Shown in pieces: positions 8,196 to 15,469 of a stretch of 64,000 nt of DNA. A program made the translations under genes and the position numbers. The notes beneath the pieces are model-generated. The model searched no databases. It worked only from the letters and a program-made list of their open reading frames with translations, and was not told where the DNA came from. This stretch comes from Methanoregulaceae archaeon (GTDB lineage: Bacteria; Armatimonadota; Fimbriimonadia; Fimbriimonadales; Fimbriimonadaceae): NCBI GenBank assembly GCA_020850325.1, contig JADZEW010000018.1:43228-107227 (forward strand), in the 5' to 3' direction. The stretch's first letter is position 1; every line of letters begins with the position of its first letter.

Positions 8196-9440
8196 TCAAT
8201 CCATTTGGAAGTCCTTCAGCACCTCGTTGTACAGGTCGCCATACCACACCTTCATCAGCACGATCAGCACGATGCCGCTGACGAGCATCGCAAATGCGCA
8301 CCCCAGCCGGGTCGAAGTGAAGCGCGCCCGGCCGGTGGATTCGTCATAGTCGCCGCGGCTCACCATCTCGAGGCGGTCGAGCGCGCCCGGTACATCGCCA
8401 ATCATCTCGCCGGTGGAGATCAGCGGCGCGTACTGCTGCGGAAACACGCCCGAGTTGAAGATCGCCTCGCTGAGGCGGCTGCCGTCGTGCAGCGACCGCC
8501 CGGTCTGCACCAGCCGGCGGCTCATCTCGAGGTTAGGCACCGCCGCGGCGGCGAGCGGCCACATCCGTTGCGGCGGCAACCCCGCCTTACCCAATCGACT
8601 GAGCGTCCACGAGAAGATCGCGACGCTCTCGTTGCGCGCCCGAGCCCCGTAGACCGGCAGCTGCAGCGCCATTCGATGCCGGAACGTGCGCATCGGCAGC
8701 GAGCTCATCCACCAGCGCAGCAACAGCAGCAATGCGGTCACCGCCAACGCGATCGGCCCGTAGGGCCAAATGATCTTCTCTAGCAAGACGGCGGCAATGC
8801 CCGAGTTCGGCGAGCCGTCCGACGTCCGCCGGTACGAGAGCACCAGCGCCTCGCGGAACGCAAACAGTACCGGCATCACCGCGACCGCCCGCGGGATGAG
8901 ATACCAGACAAACCAGTGAAACCGTTTGAACTTGTGGGCCTCGCCCGCTTGATTCGAGAGCTCGGCGAACGCTTCGGGAAGGAAGCCCCCGGTCTCGCCC
9001 GCGCGGACCATCCCGCCGACGTGCGGGGGAAAGAGGTCGGGATACCGATCCAGCGTATCGCTCAAGGGGCGCCCGTTCGTGGCGGACTGGGCAAGGTCTT
9101 GCAGCGCGACGCGGTAGGGCTCCTGGTGGGTCACCGACGCCAACGTGGTGAACGCCTGCGCGGGGGCGATACCCGCCTTGAGCTGCTGAGAGATTTGGGA
9201 GAAGAGGAAGTAGCGGTCGGCGTCCTTTCCCTTCTTCGTGCGGACCGGGGTGTTGCGAGCCGGGGCAGGTGCGATCGGCGCGGGTGCTTTCGCGGGGAGA
9301 TTCGCCGGATCATGGAAGCGGATCGAGGCGTACCCGCGCAGCTTCAGCAGCGCCTCCGCCTCGGCGAGCGTGTCGGCCTGCACCGTGCCTTCGAGGACCT
9401 GCCCCCGCGCGTCCGTGAACTCGTATCGGTAGAACGCCAT
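8196..9440 (-). CDS. PilC/GspF-type platform protein, third and divergent paralogue
   Basis: 414-aa inner-membrane protein with the N-terminal domain of its paralogues (MAFYRYEFTDARGQVLEGTV) and two T2SF domains. The first signature is well kept (RAGETGGFLPEAFAEL); the second is degenerate (STGEMIGDVPGALDRL). A Pro/Ala-rich linker (residues about 46-70) separates the N-domain. Hydrophobic helices lie near residues 175-200, 215-240 and 385-410. It is the most diverged of the three copies in the window and has no neighbouring ATPase or pilin. It ends about 55 nt upstream of the exported 314-aa protein and may be co-transcribed with it. Confidence 0.88.
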   Translation of the reverse strand: MAFYRYEFTDARGQVLEGTVQADTLAEAEALLKLRGYASIRFHDPANLPAKAPAPIAPAPARNTPVRTKKGKDADRYFLFSQISQQLKAGIAPAQAFTTLASVTHQEPYRVALQDLAQSATNGRPLSDTLDRYPDLFPPHVGGMVRAGETGGFLPEAFAELSNQAGEAHKFKRFHWFVWYLIPRAVAVMPVLFAFREALVLSYRRTSDGSPNSGIAAVLLEKIIWPYGPIALAVTALLLLLRWWMSSLPMRTFRHRMALQLPVYGARARNESVAIFSWTLSRLGKAGLPPQRMWPLAAAAVPNLEMSRRLVQTGRSLHDGSRLSEAIFNSGVFPQQYAPLISTGEMIGDVPGALDRLEMVSRGDYDESTGRARFTSTRLGCAFAMLVSGIVLIVLMKVWYGDLYNEVLKDFQMD

Positions 9441-9446
9441 GCTCGC

Positions 9447-9941
9447 TCAGTCTGGGTGTGCTCCGGAAGTCTTGAGTTGCGCTTGCCGAACTTGTTCAGG
9501 AGTGCGACGCGCAAAATAGCCCATGGCCGCCTCGACGCCAAAGCGATCTTCGTCTATCCAACGGATCCTCATTGTGTTCGTCTTACCGAGCTTTCCACCG
9601 AACAGCTCACTATATTCGGGAAAAGGCTGTCCACCACGGGTTGCTTCAATCGAAATGGCCTCAAAGTAGATGACGTCCTTTGCGTAACGCCATTTGCCTT
9701 CGGATCGGATGCGGACATTGAGGTGGCCTCGCATATTGACTTCGTGGCTTTGTGACACGAATGTCCCATCATCTCGCAGGACCAAGATGGTCTCTGGATA
9801 CATTTCGCCTTGCCAAATGCCGATCATCTTGGGATCGACCGTCGGCCGCTGCGCCGCCCAAAGGCCAGCGAGCAACAGCGCCGCAGCCACTGTGCCGATC
9901 AACACGCTTCGTCCAGCTCTTGAGATCCTCAGGAAGCTCAC
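9447..9941 (-). CDS. Membrane-anchored or secreted small beta-rich protein, unknown function
   Basis: Not recognised. About 164 aa: an N-terminal positively charged segment and hydrophobic helix (SVLIGTVAAALLLAGLWAAQ) act as signal or anchor. A beta-rich domain follows whose start (IGIWQGEMYPETILVLRDDG) looks like the small lipocalin-like or TIGR03067-type fold. The GTG start at 9941 is chosen because TATGAT preceded by TG lies 6 nt upstream; an in-frame ATG at 9962 would lie upstream of that promoter. The stop is 6 nt from the start of the third platform gene, so the two are probably one operon. Confidence 0.72.
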   Translation of the reverse strand: MSFLRISRAGRSVLIGTVAAALLLAGLWAAQRPTVDPKMIGIWQGEMYPETILVLRDDGTFVSQSHEVNMRGHLNVRIRSEGKWRYAKDVIYFEAISIEATRGGQPFPEYSELFGGKLGKTNTMRIRWIDEDRFGVEAAMGYFARRTPEQVRQAQLKTSGAHPD

Positions 9942-9947
9942 AAATGA

Positions 9948-9953
9948 ATCATA
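9948..9953 (-). promoter_or_regulatory. Extended -10 element (TGnTATGAT)
   Basis: TATGAT with TG one base upstream lies exactly 6 nt before the GTG at 9941. Its position argues against the longer reading frame starting at 9962. Confidence 0.5.
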
Positions 9954-10019
9954 ACACGACATGTCGTGATGGAGGGTGGATCCTCGTCACGCCCATCCGA
10001 CGTATCATAGACCTTAGGC

Positions 10020-10214
10020 ATGCGACATCGGGGCCAGCGGCGCACGGATATCTTGGACACGAGCGATTGGGCTCACCGCGAACTGGTGCAGCTTCTGCGT
10101 CAGGCTACACCGGAGCGAAGGCTCGAACTCGTATTCGATCGGATTGCCCTGGGCCGCGCGATCAACGAAGCCGGCCAACAGCTGAGAGACGAGCAGAATG
10201 ATCGACCGGCCTGA
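10020..10214 (+). CDS. Small conserved-type hypothetical protein (64 aa)
   Basis: 64-aa product with a charged helical body (ILDTSDWAHRELVQLLRQAT then PERRLELVFDRIALGRAINE). This resembles short bacterial hypotheticals of the pattern DTSPEAxRxxxELLRxMSPxERLRxA that often sit near toxin-antitoxin or HEPN genes; that recollection is the only family evidence. TATCAT lies 11 nt upstream of the ATG. The DUF433/DUF5615 pair starts 50 nt downstream on the same strand but has its own promoter. No motif gives a biochemical role. Confidence 0.6.
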   Translation: MRHRGQRRTDILDTSDWAHRELVQLLRQATPERRLELVFDRIALGRAINEAGQQLRDEQNDRPA

Positions 10215-10252
10215 GGTTCGCGTGTTGGTCGAGTGCCACACTCCAGGGCTCG

Positions 10253-10258
10253 TATAAT
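10253..10258 (+). promoter_or_regulatory. Consensus -10 (TATAAT) of the DUF433/DUF5615 module
   Basis: A perfect TATAAT stands 6 nt before the GTG start at 10265. No good -35 hexamer is present at 16-18 nt, and there is no Shine-Dalgarno site. Confidence 0.65.
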
Positions 10259-10264
10259 GAGAGC

Positions 10265-10507
10265 GTGAAACGGACCGAAAACCTGCCAAAGATTTCTGAC
10301 CTCATCTGGCAGGATGAGGGACGGATGAGCGGTGCCCCGTGCATTCTCGGCACGCGGGTGCGGGTTCAGGATCTGTTTGATTGGATTGCCGGCGGGGGCT
10401 CCGTGGACAGCTTCGCGGCAACCTACCCGCACATTCCGCGTGAGCGGATCGTGGGCCTTCTTCGCCTCGCAGAAAGCGACCTCCTCAAGCACCTGGATGC
10501 CGCGTGA
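10265..10507 (+). CDS. DUF433 family antitoxin
   Basis: Likely antitoxin of a type II module. The 80-aa protein carries the DUF433 core GAPCILGTRVRVQDLFDWIA followed by a helix-turn-helix-like end (PHIPRERIVGLLRLAESDLL). It has a GTG start directly behind a consensus -10. Its stop overlaps the start of the DUF5615 gene by four bases (GTGA), the standard coupled arrangement in which antitoxin is made first. Autorepression is expected from family behaviour, but no clear operator palindrome is visible around the TATAAT. Confidence 0.9.
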   Translation: MKRTENLPKISDLIWQDEGRMSGAPCILGTRVRVQDLFDWIAGGGSVDSFAATYPHIPRERIVGLLRLAESDLLKHLDAA

Positions 10508-10833
10508 AACGGGTCTTTCTCGATGAAAACGTCGATGCCCGGCTCGCCGAGCGGCTGTCAGGTTGCGTCGTCCGATCGGTGCGCACCGAAGGATGGTTTG
10601 GTGTTTCCAATGGTGAACTGCTGAGCCGCATCGAAGCAGGGTTCGATGTCCTGATCTCGCATGATCGGGGCCTCGAGCACCAGCAGAAGTGGGCCGGGCG
10701 CTCGCTCGGACTCATCGTCGTTCGCTCCGAGAGCACGGATTTCTCTTCCTATGAGAAGGGCGTTCCCGACCTGCTAAATGCCATTCGAGAATCACGACCC
10801 GGGACGGTTTCCGTAGTGACGCTGAACACGTGA
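10504..10833 (+). CDS. DUF5615 PIN-like toxin
   Basis: Partner of the DUF433 antitoxin. DUF5615 proteins have a PIN-like fold and are predicted RNases. The 109-aa product shows the family's acidic positions: an N-terminal FLDENVDARLAERL, a central VLISHDRGLEHQQ and the C-terminal strand LIVVRSES. It begins with GTG overlapping the previous stop. Toxicity and target are inferred from the family, not from the sequence. Confidence 0.88.
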   Translation: MKRVFLDENVDARLAERLSGCVVRSVRTEGWFGVSNGELLSRIEAGFDVLISHDRGLEHQQKWAGRSLGLIVVRSESTDFSSYEKGVPDLLNAIRESRPGTVSVVTLNT

Positions 10834-10878
10834 GCGCCACTCCTCCGGCCCTTCGGGCCTAAACGATTGCCTGGAGTT

Positions 10879-12519
10879 CTACTCCGCCATCGGAATCCGG
10901 ACCCCATGCTCCTTAGCGAACTCCTGCGCTTCCGGATACCCCGCGTCCACGTGGCGGATCACCCCCATGCCTGGGTCACTGGTCAGCACCCGCTCGAGGC
11001 GCGCATCCATCCGGTCCGTGCCGTCGGCGACCACGACCATGCCCGCGTGCTGCGAGTAGCCGATCCCGACCCCACCGCCGTTGTGGATCGACACCCACGA
11101 CGCTCCGGCGGCGGTGTTGACGAGCGCATTCAGCAGCGCCCAGTCCGCAACCGCGTCGGTGCCGTCGCGCATGCCTTCGGTCTCACGATTGGGTGAAGCC
11201 ACCGACCCGCAGTCGAGATGGTCGCGACCGATCACGATGGGAGCTTCGACTTCCCCGCGCCGGACCAAGTCGTTGAAGGCCAGACCGGCTTCGGCGCGTT
11301 CGCCATAGCCCAGCCAGCAGATGCGGGAGGGCAAGCCCTGGAACTGAATCTTCTCCTGGGCTTTCGCCATCCAACGCCGCAGACTCTCGTTGTGGGGGAA
11401 AAGCTCCAGCACCCGCGCATCGGTCCGGGCGATGTCCGCCGGGTTCCCGCTGAGCGCCGCCCAACGGAACGGGCCCTTGCCTTCGCAGAACAGCGGGCGG
11501 ATGTACTCGGGCACAAACCCCTTGATGTCGAACGCATCGCTGACCCCGGCTTCGACCGCGTAGGCGCGGATGTTGTTGCCGTAGTCGAAGGCGATCGCCC
11601 CCGCGTCTTGCAGATCCCGCATCGCCCGCACATGGACGCCCATCGACTCGATGGCGCGCTTGACGTACGTGTCGGGGTCATCGCGCCGTAGGGCCTCGGC
11701 CTCGGCTAGCGACAGCCCCGCCGGCACGTAGCCGTTCAACGGGTCGTGGGCGCTGGTCTGGTCGGTGATCACATCGGGCACGATGCCTCGCCGCACCATC
11801 TCGGGCAGCACCTCGGCGCAGTTGCCCACGAGGCCGACGCTCATCGCGGGCCGGTCTGCGAGCATCTCCATCGCCTCATCGAGCGTCCACGCGATGCGAT
11901 CGCAGTAGCCGGTCTTGAGCCGCTTCTCGATCCGCGTGGGATCGACGTCGATGCCCAGGTACGAAGCGCCGTTCATGGTCGCCGCGAGGGGTTGGGCGCC
12001 ACCCATGCCGCCCATGCCGCCGCTGACCACGAGCCGCTTATCCAGCGATCCACCGAAGTGCTGATCAGCGCAGGCGGCAAAGGTCTCAAACGTGCCCTGC
12101 ACAATGCCCTGCGAGCCGATGTAGATCCAAGAACCCGCGGTCATTTGGCCGTACATCATCAGGCCGCGGCGCTCAAGCTCGTTGAAGTGCTCCCAGTTCG
12201 ACCAGCGGCCCACCAAATTCGAGTTGGCGATGAGCACCCGCGGCGCGTCTTCGTGGGTTCGGAAGATGCCGACCGGCCGGCCGCTTTGCACCAGCAGCGT
12301 CTCGTCGTTGGCGAGGCTCTGGAGCGAGCGCACAATGGCGTGGAACGAAGGCCAATCTCGCGCGGCCTTGCCGGTTCCGCCGTAAACGACGAGGTCATCG
12401 GGACGCTCGGCGACCTCGGGATCGAGGTTGTTGTGGAGCATGCGCAGGGCGGCTTCCTGATGCCAACCCTGGCACGATCGCTCGCGGCCCCTCGGGGCGC
12501 GGAGGGACGTCGTTGTCAT
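10879..12519 (-). CDS. hutU: Urocanate hydratase
   Basis: Second enzyme of histidine degradation, converting urocanate to 4-imidazolone-5-propionate with a tightly bound NAD+. At 546 aa it is near the usual 550-560. Diagnostic segments are [37 protein letters not shown], the NAD site [20 protein letters not shown] and [15 protein letters not shown], plus a conserved Cys region ([14 protein letters not shown]). No hutH, hutI or hutG is nearby, so the pathway is dispersed or incomplete here. It starts 6 nt after the DUF167 gene; CATAAT 5 nt before its ATG could also give an independent start. Confidence 0.97.
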   Translation of the reverse strand: MTTTSLRAPRGRERSCQGWHQEAALRMLHNNLDPEVAERPDDLVVYGGTGKAARDWPSFHAIVRSLQSLANDETLLVQSGRPVGIFRTHEDAPRVLIANSNLVGRWSNWEHFNELERRGLMMYGQMTAGSWIYIGSQGIVQGTFETFAACADQHFGGSLDKRLVVSGGMGGMGGAQPLAATMNGASYLGIDVDPTRIEKRLKTGYCDRIAWTLDEAMEMLADRPAMSVGLVGNCAEVLPEMVRRGIVPDVITDQTSAHDPLNGYVPAGLSLAEAEALRRDDPDTYVKRAIESMGVHVRAMRDLQDAGAIAFDYGNNIRAYAVEAGVSDAFDIKGFVPEYIRPLFCEGKGPFRWAALSGNPADIARTDARVLELFPHNESLRRWMAKAQEKIQFQGLPSRICWLGYGERAEAGLAFNDLVRRGEVEAPIVIGRDHLDCGSVASPNRETEGMRDGTDAVADWALLNALVNTAAGASWVSIHNGGGVGIGYSQHAGMVVVADGTDRMDARLERVLTSDPGMGVIRHVDAGYPEAQEFAKEHGVRIPMAE

Positions 12520-12524
12520 GGCCT

Positions 12525-12530
12525 ATTATG
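12525..12530 (-). promoter_or_regulatory. -10-like element before hutU
   Basis: CATAAT lies 5 nt before the hutU ATG and overlaps the stop codon of the DUF167 gene. Coupling to the upstream gene is an equally good explanation. Confidence 0.35.
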
Positions 12531-12792
12531 GCTTTCGCGGCTCAAGCAACTCTCGGATTTCGTCAAGATCGAGCCCATCCACCTCGATCCGCTTGTTCCG
12601 ATGGCGCTCACCGCTGACGAGTGTGAGCTTGGATTTGCCGAGCTTCAGCTGGCTCGCGAGATAGGCGATGACGGCCTCGTTCGCTTGCCCATCGGTGGGC
12701 GCCGCCGTAGTCCACACCTTAAGGGTGTCTCCCTCCCAGGCGTGGGCCATGCGCTTGGCCCGGGGCTGGACGCGGATGTCGAGGAGGGCCAT
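12526..12792 (-). CDS. DUF167 (YggU-type) small protein
   Basis: 88-aa conserved cytoplasmic protein of unknown role. The family core is clear: LDIRVQPRAKRM, then WTTAAPTDGQANEAVIAYLA, then KSKLTLVSGERHRNKRIEVD. The ATG at 12792 is preferred over an in-frame ATG 54 nt upstream because the family begins at this point and CATACT sits exactly 6 nt before it. The gene is followed after 6 nt by hutU; the pairing looks incidental. Confidence 0.9.
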   Translation of the reverse strand: MALLDIRVQPRAKRMAHAWEGDTLKVWTTAAPTDGQANEAVIAYLASQLKLGKSKLTLVSGERHRNKRIEVDGLDLDEIRELLEPRKP

Positions 12793-12798
12793 GGGGAG

Positions 12799-12804
12799 AG
12801 TATG
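12799..12804 (-). promoter_or_regulatory. -10-like element, leaderless DUF167 gene
   Basis: CATACT is 6 nt before the ATG at 12792. No Shine-Dalgarno sequence lies between them. Confidence 0.5.
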
Positions 12805-12817
12805 GGCCGGTTGATGC

Positions 12818-12969
12818 TTGCTTGTTAGTTTGGTTGGTGTGTTCACCTATTGGAAGATCTGGTTGTTGGTTGTTTGCCGGTCAGACGGGCGGACAGTCTC
12901 GAGTTTCATGGCTCCGCAAAGTCCAAGCTGCCACTTCCCAACCTGCCAACACGCCAACACGCCAACAAT
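12818..12969 (+). repeat. 8-bp CCAACAnn degenerate repeat tract, copy A (inverted arms)
   Basis: Left side TTGTTAGTTTGGTTGG ... GGTTGTTGG and right side CCAACCTG-CCAACACG-CCAACACG-CCAACAA are inverted versions of one 8-bp unit, separated by about 60 nt. The tract fills the divergent gap between the DUF167 gene and the ArsR-SRPBCC regulator. Related tracts occur at 15249-15430 and 56325-56425. Confidence 0.7.
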
Positions 12970-12992
12970 ATGTGATATAATCATCACGTATT
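12967..12992 (+). promoter_or_regulatory. Operator palindrome over the -10 of the ArsR-type gene
   Basis: AATATGTGAT and ATCACGTATT are 10-bp inverted arms with one mismatch and a 6-nt spacer. A perfect TATAAT (12976-12981) lies at the centre. An ArsR-family protein is encoded directly downstream, so autorepression by covering the -10 is the natural reading. Confidence 0.72.
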
Positions 12993-12999
12993 GTCGACA

Positions 13000-13773
13000 G
13001 TGGAGTCGGAATCGGTATGGCGTGCGTTGACGAGCCCGCATCGGCGGCGAATCTTGGACTTGCTCCGAGATGCGCCGTTGACAACGGGTCAGCTCTGCAA
13101 GCAAATGCCGGGACTCAGCCGATTCGGCGTCATGCAGCACCTCGACGTTCTCGCCGAGGCGCAGCTGGTGCTCATCCGCCGCGAAGGGAGACAGCGCTTC
13201 AACTATCTGAACGCCATCCCCATGCAGCAGGTGTATGATCGGTGGGTCTCGCGCTACGCGTCTTCAGCGGCCAAAACTGCCCAACACTTAAAACGATACG
13301 CTGAATCCAACCCCGAGGAGAATGCGATGAACGATTCCACATCCGGGTTCCGGGTGGTGAAGATCGAGCTTGAAGTCGAGATCGCCGCCCCGCCCCAGAA
13401 AGTCTTTGATGCCCTGACGTCCGAACTGCAAGCCTGGTGGCCCCACCGGATGCGCGAAGGCAGCACGGTCACCCACGATTGCCGCGTCGGCGGCCTGATC
13501 GCCGAGTCTTGGCCCGGCGGAGGCGTCCTCTACGGCACGATCACCGCCTTCGATCCACCGATGCGCTGTTCGTCGGTCGTCCAGGGATTTATGGGCGCCT
13601 GCACGATCGCAAACGACGATGTCGTCGAGGCACGCGGTGACGGCGCGGTTTACAAGAAGAGTCTGAAGATATGGGGCGAGGTCCCCGAAGAGATGGAGCG
13701 GATGTTCCGCGAGGGGAGCGCGGCGATTCTCCATCAAGCCTTGAAATCCTATTGTGAAGGAGCCCAATCATGA
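13000..13773 (+). CDS. ArsR-type HTH regulator fused to SRPBCC/AHSA1 domain
   Basis: Residues 1-85 form an ArsR winged helix (WRALTSPHRRRILDLL, LSRFGVMQHLDVLAEAQLV, REGRQRFNYLN). Residues about 115-255 form an AHSA1/START-like ligand-binding domain (VVKIELEVEIAAPPQKVFDA, LQAWWPHRM, GEVPEEMERMF). Usually these are two adjacent genes; here they are one polypeptide. The GTG at 13000 is chosen, with TTG 12991 inside the operator as the alternative. An in-frame ATG before the AHSA1 part (13327) could start a shorter product. Its stop overlaps the next start (ATGA), so it probably controls the downstream exported protein. The ligand is unknown. Confidence 0.87.
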   Translation: MESESVWRALTSPHRRRILDLLRDAPLTTGQLCKQMPGLSRFGVMQHLDVLAEAQLVLIRREGRQRFNYLNAIPMQQVYDRWVSRYASSAAKTAQHLKRYAESNPEENAMNDSTSGFRVVKIELEVEIAAPPQKVFDALTSELQAWWPHRMREGSTVTHDCRVGGLIAESWPGGGVLYGTITAFDPPMRCSSVVQGFMGACTIANDDVVEARGDGAVYKKSLKIWGEVPEEMERMFREGSAAILHQALKSYCEGAQS

Positions 13774-15242
13774 TCGCCTTGCTTCCCCTCTTTCCTCAGG
13801 CCGACGATGCGGCGATGATCGCGCTACGCCAGCGTTTTGCGAGCAGCACGTGGTCGACCACCATCCAACTTGAAGACCGAAACGAGCACGTGATCAAGCG
13901 CTACACCGCCATGCCCGACGGATCGCTTCGCGGCCGCGGTACGGTGATCGATTTCGGTAAAGTCACGCCCGCCGTGCAAACCCGATTTTCGTGGGACCGG
14001 GCCACCAAGAAGGTGTTGATGGACGACCAGCACGGAACGATGCGGCTCACCGGTGAGGTTCAGGCCGAAGGCAACAAGCTGGTGTTCCTCTACCGACCCG
14101 CGGGCAGCTCCATGGATTACATCCGGGACGAGCTGACCTTCAACGCCCAGAGCATCGGCGAGGGCAAGGTGACCGTCGGCGGCAAGACCATTGCCACGTA
14201 CACGATGCGCCGCGTAGCCGAACCGCCAAAGATCTTAGCGCTGCGGGGACTCGATCCGGTCGAACTCGCCAAGGGCAAGGAGGTCGAGGGGGTTCCGAAC
14301 TGGACCCACACCGCGGGTGTGTACACGTATCGGTTTTCCTCCGACGCCAACTTGGAAGAGTTCCGCGCCAAGACCGCACAGTACGAGATCCAGTTTGGCG
14401 GCGCCTGCGGGTCGATGGGTCCGCTTTCCGGGCGCGGCGCGCCCGACCGGTTCATGGTGCACAAGGGGCGAATCTACCTGTTCGCCTCGGATGGCTGTCG
14501 AAGCCGGTTTGCGGCCAGTCCCGATGCCTTCATCGACAAGGCGGAACCCGCCTTGCGACCCAATGGGCGCGCCCGAACCACCGGACGCAATCTGCTGGAG
14601 CTCGCCGCCACCGCCCATGGCGGACTGGCGCTCGACGCCATCAAGTCGATCGCTTACACCGAGATTTCAAAGTTCGAATCCGAGGGGAAGCAAAGACCCT
14701 TCGACCAGATGTGGATGGCGACGACGCGGGGCGAGTACGCCCACTTTTCGACGTGGAACGACGTGTTCTTCGCGACGGTCGCGGGACCGCAGGGCAACTG
14801 GTCGGGACGGATGGACCAACCCGAGCCGATGAGCAACCCGGTGCGGGCGTACTTCGTGCGCGAGTTTGTGAAGAACCCGACGTGGATCCTGCGCCACCGC
14901 ACCCGCTATATCCCGGAATACAGGGGCAAGTCGAAGCGACCCGGAACCGGAGCCGAAGCTGATCTGGTTTCGGTGCACTGGCAAGGCGCGACCATCGACT
15001 TGTGGATCGACCCGACCAGCCGTCGCATCGTCGGTTGGCGGAACCTGGAGTTGCGGTCCACCGGGTTCAGGCCCGTTAGCAAGGCGATCACGTCTTTTGT
15101 GGAAGTCAAGGGCGTCACCGTCCCCAAAACGTGGACGACGCAGGTCGAAGGTGGGCAACCGACGCCTAAGGCGATCACGAGCTTCTACATCAATGAGATG
15201 GTCGAACCGGGCTACTTTGTGAATCCGCTGAACGTTCGGTGA
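13770..15242 (+). CDS. Exported protein with YHS-like domain
   Basis: 490 aa, translationally coupled to the regulator by an ATGA overlap, with GAAGGAG about 7 nt upstream. The start (MIALLPLFPQADD) is weakly hydrophobic and may be a short signal segment. Residues about 150-250 resemble a YHS domain: LRGLDPVELAKGKEVEGVPN, YTYRFSSDANLEEFRA and GRIYLFASDGCRSRFAASPD. The C-terminal half begins LLELAATAHGGLALDAIKSI, a helix-plus-beta pattern also seen at the start of LolA-like or insulinase-associated C-terminal domains. Function is unknown; metal or small-ligand binding is a guess from the YHS likeness. Confidence 0.7.
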   Translation: MIALLPLFPQADDAAMIALRQRFASSTWSTTIQLEDRNEHVIKRYTAMPDGSLRGRGTVIDFGKVTPAVQTRFSWDRATKKVLMDDQHGTMRLTGEVQAEGNKLVFLYRPAGSSMDYIRDELTFNAQSIGEGKVTVGGKTIATYTMRRVAEPPKILALRGLDPVELAKGKEVEGVPNWTHTAGVYTYRFSSDANLEEFRAKTAQYEIQFGGACGSMGPLSGRGAPDRFMVHKGRIYLFASDGCRSRFAASPDAFIDKAEPALRPNGRARTTGRNLLELAATAHGGLALDAIKSIAYTEISKFESEGKQRPFDQMWMATTRGEYAHFSTWNDVFFATVAGPQGNWSGRMDQPEPMSNPVRAYFVREFVKNPTWILRHRTRYIPEYRGKSKRPGTGAEADLVSVHWQGATIDLWIDPTSRRIVGWRNLELRSTGFRPVSKAITSFVEVKGVTVPKTWTTQVEGGQPTPKAITSFYINEMVEPGYFVNPLNVR

Positions 15243-15248
15243 GTTAGC

Positions 15249-15430
15249 GTGTTGGTTGTTGGCTTGTTGGCCTGTTGGCTGGCTGGGCATGTTGGAAGCT
15301 TGACTGTGTTTGGAATGGTTGACCCGAGCCGGGGCTTCCAAACGGCTGACCGTCCAAAACGGCAACCGGCCAACACACTAACCTGCCAACACGCTAACAA
15401 CCAACATTCCAACACGCCAACCACGCCAAA
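15249..15430 (+). repeat. 8-bp CCAACAnn degenerate repeat tract, copy B (long inverted arms)
   Basis: The left arm reads GTTGGTT-GTTGGCTT-GTTGGCCT-GTTGGCTG and the right arm CCAACACA-CTAACCTG-CCAACACG-CTAACAA-CCAACATT-CCAACACG. The two are separated by about 60 nt and form a long imperfect inverted repeat. It occupies nearly all of the gap between two same-strand genes. No repeat-spacer regularity of a CRISPR kind is present. Confidence 0.75.
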
Positions 15431-15456
15431 CGAAACTCTTTTCCGCGCCTTCCCGG

Positions 15457-15462
15457 TAAAAC
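15457..15462 (+). promoter_or_regulatory. -10-like element of the propeller gene
   Basis: TAAAAC lies 7 nt before the ATG at 15470, just past the repeat tract. Confidence 0.4.
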
Positions 15463-15469
15463 GTGCGAC

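Noticed and set aside
15249..15430. Possible CRISPR-like repeats
   Set aside because: The unit is 8 bp with no spacers and occurs as inverted arms; no cas genes are present.
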